A stretch of DNA of 64,000 nucleotides. Source: Ulva prolifera. Taxonomy: Eukaryota; Chlorophyta; Ulvophyceae; Ulvales; Ulvaceae. Made by a program: the position numbers and the translations under genes. Location: contig CM041200.1 of the NCBI GenBank assembly GCA_023078555.1, positions 6,983,361-7,047,360 on the forward strand, in the 5' to 3' direction. Below are positions 56,701 through 64,000 of the stretch, piece by piece. The number at the start of each line of letters is the position of its first letter. Position 1 is the stretch's first letter. The notes under the pieces are model-generated. The model was not told the DNA's origin, did not search any database, and worked only from the letters and a program-made list of their open reading frames with translations.

Positions 56701-59606
56701 GCAGAGTGGATGCCGCGATGATGGACAGGTGTCACAGTTGTGACTTGTGGCCTTCCGGGGGCGCGTCTGCACCTGATTGGGCTGATCATGCCTCTGCGTG
56801 TACAGCTGTGGTATGCTGGGCCTGGCCAGGGTGTACATTTACTGGCCAGCATCCACTGTGAGAGAGCAGCGAATTGTTCAGGTGAGGCCCGGGAGCGGAC
56901 TCATGGCGATGGCGCACCCGCCGCTGCTGCAGCAGGCCATGCGCCCGGCAGCCCCCCTGTCCCTGGCAGTACATCTAACCGCGGACTGCCGAATGATGCT
57001 GCTGCAGCTCAGGGGCCTCGCCCGCCAGCCCCTGAAGCAGCCGCTCCCGCAGCCACGCGGCCGCAATCCCCCCGCAAGCCCAGAAAGCGGGCGGGGCAGC
57101 ACGGGGATCGCCGGGACCGGAAGCCTGTGAGCAGCCAGAAGGACATGGCTCGGCAGTCCGGGGAGCAGGCAGATCGCGAGGGAGACATGATGCAACGTAT
57201 GCGAGCGCGTCAACAGGCAGTGGCTGAGCCGATTGGTGGCGCGACGTGGGAACGTGAATATTTCAGATTAAAGATGGGGCCTGCGGCAGGGCCCAGCGTC
57301 CCCGACGCACAAGGGGCCCACAGTGGCGAAGTCCCCGAGCCTGCTGCGGCACCCGCGGACGCAAACGGACCTCCCGCTGAAGGTGCCTCCAGCTACTTCT
57401 TCTTGCAAACTCCCTCGTGCCTGCATGGCCGATGCGATGAGTTCAAAATGCTGAGATGCATGTGACTCACCAAGCGTTGCTGCGAATTAACATCTGGTAC
57501 CAGCACTATTCTTGTGCGGGCCTTGGCACAGCGCATGCGCCACATCAAAGCAATCGGCTGCTGAGAAGGCTGCATGAGTGATGCGCTGCATCGTGTGCGT
57601 GCAGATCCGGGCTCTCCTGGAGCGCCTCCGAGTCCTGTGGCACACGCACATGACACCCTGCCGGGCATGACGAACCCATTCTGGCAGCCTCGTCCCGCAC
57701 CGCTAACGACGCGCCAGCCCCCTGCAACTGGTCACAGGGTGCCGCATGCCCCTGGCGCCCCTACACCTGGCCCCGTTGTGCCTTGGGATGCTGTGCAGTA
57801 CCCATGGCAACGACCGCGCCCGCCCCCTGCATCTGTGCTGTGGGTGCCGCCTGACCCTCGCTATATTGCGGCTTGGGATGGTGTGCCGCCCCCATGGCCC
57901 GGACATGTTGTGGCGCTCGGGGCCGGCCCTCCGCCAATACCATGGCGCCACCGAGGCAACAGCCGTGATGAGCGGCCGAGCAGCGGCAGTGATGACGACG
58001 ACCCAGATGGCTTCCCAACGGAGATCGTGCAGCTGCGCCGCCTGCGCGTGCTGTCGCTGGCATGCTGCGACCTGGAGTCGGTGCCGCCGCTACTCGGCCA
58101 GCTGTCGTCCTTGCGCTCACTCGTACTCACTGGCAACCGCCCCCATGCGTTGCGCCATGCACTCTTCTTCCTGCCGCAGGACATGCGCGCTCTCTTCGTG
58201 CGTTCCACTAAGCCGCTAGCACATGCATGGCATGATGAGCCGAAAGCGCCAACTACGCACGATCAAGTGTCAAGTGTTGAGGATGGGATGCGTTCACGTT
58301 GCGTACACCAGAGGCAGCTACCGTTCTTTGTGACATGACTTGATGATCTGTGGGGCCTCACACGTGAGCCCTCCACATGCGTGCTGTAGGATCTCACACA
58401 CCTGAACCTCTCAAACTGCAAGCTCGAGGCCCTACCGCTGGAGCTGCAGGCGCTGACGGCCCTGCAGGAGCTGAACCTGTCAGGCAACCTGCTGTATGAT
58501 CTGCCCGCCACGATGCACACACTCGTCGGCCTGCGTCGCCTTGAACTGCAGCGCAACCGCCTGCACATCCTCCCCTCCGTGCTCACGCATTTCACCTGCC
58601 TCTCGGCGCTGCTCCTCACGGCCAACGAGGTCCTCTACACGCCCATCGCGCCGCGCATTGCCGCGCTGCCACACCTGCGCCAGTTCACCTTCCCGACGCC
58701 GTTCGAGTCATTCTCCTGGAACGCCTGTGAGGTACGTGCCGTGCTCCCCCCGTTCCAAACGACACCGCCGCCTGGGTAGGACCTGAGTAGCATGTGGTAA
58801 AATTTTGTCCCCTGTGGATGCACTAGCGACTCTGGCGCTGGCATTCGTACACATGTCTGCATTGAGGCGATGGTCGTTGTGTGCTGATCCTGTTTGCTGC
58901 GGCACGCCACTATGCCGTGCGCACCAAGACATGACCGGCAGACTGGGCAATCTAAGTTACACAAGCTTGGACCAGTGCATAGCAGAGCACCAAGATAGAC
59001 CGCAACGCTTTGCAACCGTCAGCTTCGATCTGAAGATCCACCAGACACATCCACTTTCAGTGGGTGCTTTGGGTTCTGCTTGCGCTGGTGCCGGCTGTGG
59101 CGTGGGTGCGTTGGGCTGGGCTGGCGATCGTGTTCTTGTTTTGCGCACTGTACGGGCGTTCTCGCTGACCTTTGCATCACCTGTACCCTTGTAACACATC
59201 AATCCAATGTGAGGAGTTGAATCGACAGGTTGGTCATGTGCAGGGGCTGAACGAGGTTAGCCAGGGGCTTTCTTTAGGAGATAGTTCAGCTCGGAGCTTC
59301 TTCGATATGTTGACTGTGCTACACCACCGCCGTGTTGCAGACCAGGTGCCTATGAAGTACTCCACTCCGGGAGTCCCACGGTCGCTGCAAGGCCTGCCGC
59401 TCAGTGATGCAGCACCAGCACGGCGTGACGAGCATGCTGGGTCTGATGCAATGTGTGCCGTTGGCGATGAGCAAATGCAAGCAGCGGGAAGCTCGTCTGA
59501 AGGAATCCTGCAGCTCCCGGGTGGGGACGCCAATGGACTGCTGCGCCTGCTTCAGTCCTGGCCAGGCCATGCTGAGAGCGACCCTGGGACTCGAGAGCCC
59601 CACTGA
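53776..59606 (+). CDS. F-box and leucine-rich-repeat protein with Gly- and Pro-rich inserts, nine exons
   Basis: Exons: 53776-53924, 54141-54294, 54354-54692, 55119-55383, 55891-56361, 56882-57382, 57605-58197, 58390-58731, 59244-59606; phases close to about 1058 residues. The F-box is split over exons 1-2: ILHLPEDVLVNIFKRMSFEE then KDVLPLVCKDWNYVLHQASR. LRRs follow: LTKHLTHLQHLLLQQ, LTSLTTLTKLHLDM, LTRLTYLDFSSCGLRGLP, TSLEELHLNRNP. A disordered part comes next: a Gly-rich run (exon 5), an Ala/Pro/basic block (exon 6) and a Pro/Trp-rich stretch (exon 7). LRRs then resume (LRRLRVLSLACCDLESVP, LTHLNLSNCKLEALPLELQ, LQELNLSGNLLYDLP, LRRLELQRNRLHILP). Family knowledge: F-box/LRR proteins choose substrates for SCF ubiquitin ligases. 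The last exon is supported by the strong donor GTACGT at 58732 and by frame. A TGTAA lies at about 59884. Confidence 0.8.
59050..59200 (+). repeat. G/T-rich segment ending CCCTTGTAACAC within the last intron of the F-box/LRR gene
   Basis: Its base bias and its final CCTTGTAACAC resemble the retro-insertion ending at 31252, so it may be another tail of that family. No target duplication could be found, and similarity beyond the last 11 bases is weak. Confidence 0.3.
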
Positions 59607-60119
59607 CGCGCGCTAGAGGCCTGGCCGTTGTGCATGAGGCTCTGTGAAACACTGCGGGTTTGGTGCCATGGTTGTGCTCCTGAGCTGGGTTGATGGCGAT
59701 ACACGCAAACATTTGACACATGGACCGATGAAAGACGCGCAGACAGGAGGATGTGCTTGTGGTATCATGGGTCGCTGTAATTGGCAAGCTGTGCATGAGC
59801 AACAAAAAATGTCATTGTGTGGACTTGTTTCGCACTGTAGAATATGCCACAGCCAGAACAGCACCACGAACAAGTCATGAGGCTGTAAAGATCATGTTCT
59901 GTCTACTTTGAGTCAGCCGTGCTGACGCTTTCGACGAACCAGGTGCAGAAGCTGCGTACGCCATCGTCACCCTGGCGGTTGCAATAAACGCATGCAAAAG
60001 TCAAACAGAAACTCAGGCTTGCCCAACGAGCAGCACCCGTCATACAACACCATCAAACGCATTCCAGCAAGCAGCCGGATTATCATGTTGGCCTCGCAGT
60101 AAACTCTTGTAGTTCTTGT
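59607..60119. other. Convergent intergenic region
   Basis: Holds the 3' flanks of the F-box/LRR gene and SEC15. No gene recognised. Confidence 0.45.
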
Positions 60120-63100
60120 CTATTGGGCGGCCGATGCCCTGATGCGCCCAGTTGACACGGCCTGCTCAATGCCCTTTGCCAAGGCCTGCACCTCCCCTCG
60201 AGTCACCTGATTCTCCTTCTTGGCACGGATTCGGTCCTGGTAGCGGGCCTTCACCGGCTCAAACTTGCGCATCGCCGCCACCAGCTGCACGCACATGCTA
60301 CATTTCAATGCGAGACATTCCAGCAAGAGTTGCGCCGGCTGAATCGTGTGTGCTCAGATGTATTGCTGGCAGAGGTGCTCGGGGCAGTAACCCCGGGCAC
60401 CCTACCCTGGGGCTCCAATGCCTGAGTTTTCACTTTGCATGTTCAGTTGGTGTTGCAGTCGAAAATCTCATTTTTTATGCATTCCTTCTTGTTGTGGAAT
60501 GCTGCCACATGTTGAATCGTGCCACATCCTCAAGCAGGAGGGCAGGGTGACAAACTGCATGCGCCTTGGCCATTGCATGGCAGAGCACCAAAGCAGACTA
60601 TATGGCACAGCAACCATCAGGTTGCGGACAGACATCTACACTGTAGAGGTCCGGTGCGTTGTTTGTCAAGCAAGGAGGGAAGGGGCGCACGAGGAGGGCG
60701 TCCATGTCGGGGAAGGCCTGCATCATCTGCTCCGGCGCCTCCGCGAGGCCCCACTCCTGCCGCGACAGCAGCGCGCACATCGCGTCGAGGTCGGCAAACG
60801 CGGCGCGGTGCTCGTTGCGCGCCGCGAGCGTCGACAGCGCGTCGATGTCCGTCGCGAAGCGCTTGACGCCGTGGATGTTCCAGCACTTGAACTCGGGGTC
60901 GCGGATGAACTTGGCGAGCTCCGCGTTGGCCATGCCGAACGCGCGCTGCACAAACGCGCTGCATGCCCGCGCCGGCAGGCTCGTCCGCGCGACGTCAAAG
61001 CAGTCCTGTACATACGCTGCGGATGCCTCCGGTGCCGATGCATGGCTGTGTGATGCTCAGTCTGTGCGGCAGCTACAGTGCAATACTCCAGTGCGATACA
61101 GTCCTGAGGTGGACACCGGAATGCCTCACGAGCGGACGCCGGGCAGAAATGCCTTCGCAATCAGTTCAGAGCTGGTCAGGCAGCAGGCTCAGCCACCTGC
61201 TGCATGTGTCAGGCACGGCGATCACTGCTCATGCATGGCGAGCACTCCTACAGTGTGGCGATGCTCAGTGGCCTATCATGGGGCCCTGTCATGAAATGAC
61301 CCGTACTCATGTGGTACCTTTTGAGGGTGGCAAGGGTGGCAGGGTGACAAGGGCGCCTGCAGAGTTTGGGCAAGCGCAGAATGAAATGAGGAGGTCAGGG
61401 AGGGCAGCACCTGGAGCATGCTGACGAGCTGCTCCATGTACGGCGACACCGTGTCACTGAGGGGCGCCTCCGGGAACCAGTTGGACTTGACGGCGCCCTT
61501 CACAATGCTGCTCACCGTCTGCCCCAGCGCCTTGTACACAAATGTGTCTAGCTGCTCCTGCAGCACACCCACCACTTCCAACACGCGCAAGCCGAGCCAG
61601 CGCGCGATCCACCCGCACGCGGCACGCAACATGCTAACGCACAGTGGCCAAACCACGCATCGCGGGCGCATCATGCAGAGCCTCAGCCATACACCATGTC
61701 AGCTGTTTCGGCCACTCGCAGACACAGGTGACAGGCAGCTACAGAATGGCATGGTATGAATAAGAACAGAGAATACAGGCATATGCGGATACTGGGCAGC
61801 CATGCGCGACAGCACGCGGCATGCGCACCTGCATCTGGCCGACGACCTGCATGAGGATGGCGACGGCGTCGGCGGACTGCGAGAGCTCCGCGCCGTCGGT
61901 GGGCGCGCCGGCCTGCTGGGACTTGGAGCGGCGGAGGGTGCGGGCCATGAGGGCGAGGTCCTCCTCGGCGTGCTCCTCGCTGCCGCGCATCGCGACGATG
62001 GTCCACTCGTCGAGGCTCTCGAGCGTGCGCGCGAGGCATGCTGCGTCGCCCGCCATCTGCACATGCGCGCCGTGCTGAGCGACCGAATGGACTCGGACGT
62101 CACCAGCAAGGCAACGCAACAAAGCTTTTCCTCACGTAGCACGGGGGATGGTTGCAATGCTTTGCGGTCTGTCTTGGTGCTCTGCCAGCAACCGCCCCCA
62201 CTTTTGTACTTTGTCTCACGATTAAGCTCACGGGGCGCAGAGGGGGTGGGGGAAGGGGCGAACGAGGGTAGACTTGAGGATGTGGGTAGACACCTACGCC
62301 ACCTATCCCCCGCCCCAACCGGCCATCACCGGCGATCATGCATAGACAGGGCATACGACAGGTCGGTGTCGACAAACTCGCTCAGAACGTAATCAGGCGC
62401 AGCACGCCGCGTGCATGCAATGGGGGGCGCACGAGGATGAAGGAGAGGACGTGGGCGCCGTCGCGGAGGAGGGAGGCGGCGTGGTGGAGGTAGAGGTCGG
62501 TGAGGAGGCGCGCGAGGAAGCGGTCGCGGTGCGCGCGCACCGTCGCCAGCAGCTCGTGCGAGTGCAGCAGGCCCTGGAGGAACTGCAGCGAGTCGATGAT
62601 GTACGCCTCGACGATGTTGATGATCTGCAGCACGGCACGGTGGCTCAGGGGACGCAAACGTGCGCTTGCGGTGAGTATGTACGCATGGGTACATCGCCAT
62701 GACCGTGGGGACACTGGAAACTCTGCAGTCCGTGACCGAGTGGGATTGCCAGAAAGCTACAGATTCACAAGGGGCGTTGCACGGCAGCTTGACCGCACGA
62801 AGTAGGCAAACGCAGCAGCTACGCAGTTCCACGATCACTGCGACGGGGATTGAACAGCAGATTCAGAAGTGTGGGCATGAACTACCAAGATCGCGGCCGA
62901 AGAGAGAGTCTGAGCTCAAGTCATAATCGGCCTGCTGTCATGACCTTTTGCTCCTGCAGCTGTTCAAGCAATGGCACATGCCTCGCAGGTCGCTTTGCAG
63001 TTCTGCTGAGAATTGGCCTGAGCTCCTGTAACATGAGCCTCAGCGATGGCAATTGCAGGAGGTGCACAGCGGCGGGGAGGGGGCGCACCCCGGGGAGGGC

Positions 63101-63848
63101 GCTGCTGAAGGGCGCGGGGAAGGGCAGCGCGGGGGTGTCGTTGGACTCGAGCTCCGCGGGCAGGCCGGTGCTGGTGACCATCGTCTCGAGGGCGGCCTCG
63201 GTGTCGATGACGACGGGCTTGAGCTCGCGGCGCAGCGCGGCGCGGATCGACAGCGCCGCCTCCTGGTTCAGCGAGTCGTGGTAGCGGTCGCGGTACTGCG
63301 ACAGGCACCCCTGCAGCACACACAGCCCCGCGTTTCATGCGTTCCAGCATCCGCATGCATGAGACAGGGGGGCCCCGGAGTGGGCTGCGTGCGGCCGCGT
63401 GCACCAGCGCTGTGTCTGCAGGCGACGGCAGGCGCACACGTGACATCATGACGCGTCACAGCAGGGTGCCGCCCCGTGCAGATCTCAGTCACAGGCCCCG
63501 TACATCACCGCGTGGCATGCATGCTGTCGGAGCGCTCATGCCAGCGCCACACAGTGGCCGCATGCACCATCGAGGCAACGCATGTCCCTGAATAAGGGAC
63601 GAAGAGCAACCCGTCTGTGCCAAAGCACAAGTAAATGCGGTCACAGGTGTGCAGGCAGGTGTGGCGTGAGGGCGGCGCACAAGGATGGGGGCGGTGTCGA
63701 AGCGGTGGCGGGCGAGGGCGCAGGCGGTGAGGTAGGTGTAGTCCTTCAGCACCAGCAGCGCCGCGGTGTTGTCCGTCTCGGAGAAGCCCGCGTCGATGCA
63801 CGTCTTCATCGCCGCCACCGCCGCCGCCCACAGCGTGTTCAGCCGCGC
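60120..63848 (-). CDS. SEC15: Exocyst subunit SEC15 (EXOC6), C-terminal seven exons; 5' part beyond the window
   Basis: Exocyst subunit that tethers secretory vesicles to the plasma membrane and, in animals and yeast, binds Rab GTPases. Visible exons: 63848-63681, 63310-63089, 62624-62433, 62074-61829, 61557-61411, 61005-60691, 60284-60120, all phase 0; 484 residues. Plant SEC15 is near 790, so about 300 N-terminal residues lie right of the window. Matches to plant SEC15 from memory: NTAALLVLKDYTYLTACALA, YRDRYHDSLNQ, ALPFPAPFSSALPG, a VEAYIIDSLQFLQGLLHSHE helix, YMEQLVSMLQ after SNWFPEAPL, and VKRFATDIDALS. Five of six donors read GTGCGC. The start of exon 62074 is the least certain. EXOC5/SEC10 was considered and fits worse. 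Confidence 0.85.
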
Positions 63849-64000
63849 CTGCATGCGCCGCGCCGCGCTGTGAGCGTGCCGATGCCGGGCGCCTGGGCAC
63901 TTGGTTCGAGGCCCCGGGAATCACACATAGGTGCGACAGGTTGGGAGCTGATGCCGGTGGCGTACATACGTTTCTGAAGGAACACGTGGGAAGCAGAGGC
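63849..64000 (-). other. Intron of SEC15 running off the window
   Basis: The exon at 63848 begins after a clean TGCAG acceptor. Upstream sequence to the edge has no frame matching SEC15. Confidence 0.5.

Noticed and set aside
59050-59200. G/T-rich intron segment as a second retro-insertion like 30844-31252
   Set aside because: Only the terminal CCTTGTAACAC matches and no target duplication was found; kept as a low-confidence repeat only.
60360-60425. Possible tRNA-like fold around the GGGGCAGTAACCCCGGGCACCC segment
   Set aside because: No cloverleaf with conserved T-arm or anticodon could be drawn; it is intronic sequence of SEC15.
60418-61294. Long plus-strand frames across 60.4-63.9 kb
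   Set aside because: They are antisense shadows of SEC15 exons, with Arg-rich composition typical of reverse frames in GC-rich coding DNA.
1-64000. CRISPR arrays, bacterial operons, rRNA genes or telomere repeats
   Set aside because: None seen; introns and eukaryotic gene families throughout.

Overview
The window is nuclear DNA of a eukaryote, most likely a chlorophyte green alga. Housekeeping genes are cut by short phase-matched introns with GTGCG/GTGTGC donors and TGCAG acceptors. Several genes have the TGTAA poly(A) signal typical of green algae downstream. Protein matches are plant/algal in type: a HISN2 fusion with a transit-peptide-like leader, an FtsH3/10-type m-AAA protease, plant-like SEC15 and an ethanolamine kinase. 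I cannot name the species.

The left 18 kb is transposon territory. 1-1140 is the 3' part of a non-LTR element with a restriction-enzyme-like endonuclease domain. 2.6-8.9 kb is a decayed Ty1/copia element on the minus strand, broken by nonsense codons, a LINE-tail insertion with target duplication and a 219-bp dispersed repeat. 9816-11036 is a short non-autonomous LTR element. 11328-18049 is a young Ty3/gypsy chromovirus (identical 178-bp LTRs, CAAAC target duplications, initiator-Met-like primer site). It carries an extra ORF and an apparent intron between the primer site and gag. Tails of the non-LTR family recur at about 4.05, 18.2 and 24.8 kb.

The right 46 kb holds single-copy genes: an AFG3/FtsH mitochondrial protease (+, 20181-24197); a multi-pass membrane protein (-, about 25971-27795); ethanolamine kinase (+, 28967-30837) convergent with HISN2 (-, 33308-31755); a predicted 2116-residue Ser/Pro/Thr-rich coiled-coil protein of unknown function (+, 34051-42181); a divergent histone H3 that looks like a centromeric CenH3 (+, 43763-44772); 26S proteasome subunit RPN2 (-, 53312-47356); a predicted 1058-residue F-box/LRR protein (+, 53776-59606); and the C-terminal part of exocyst subunit SEC15 (-, 63848-60120, running off the right edge). 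Exon models were built by hand from reading frame, splice consensus and family alignment from memory; most close in phase across all exons.

The genes do not form one pathway. The points of most interest are the CenH3 candidate beside a large uncharacterised coiled-coil protein, the extra leader ORF and intron of the Ty3 element, the two LINE-tail insertions with readable target duplications, and GC-AG introns in three genes.
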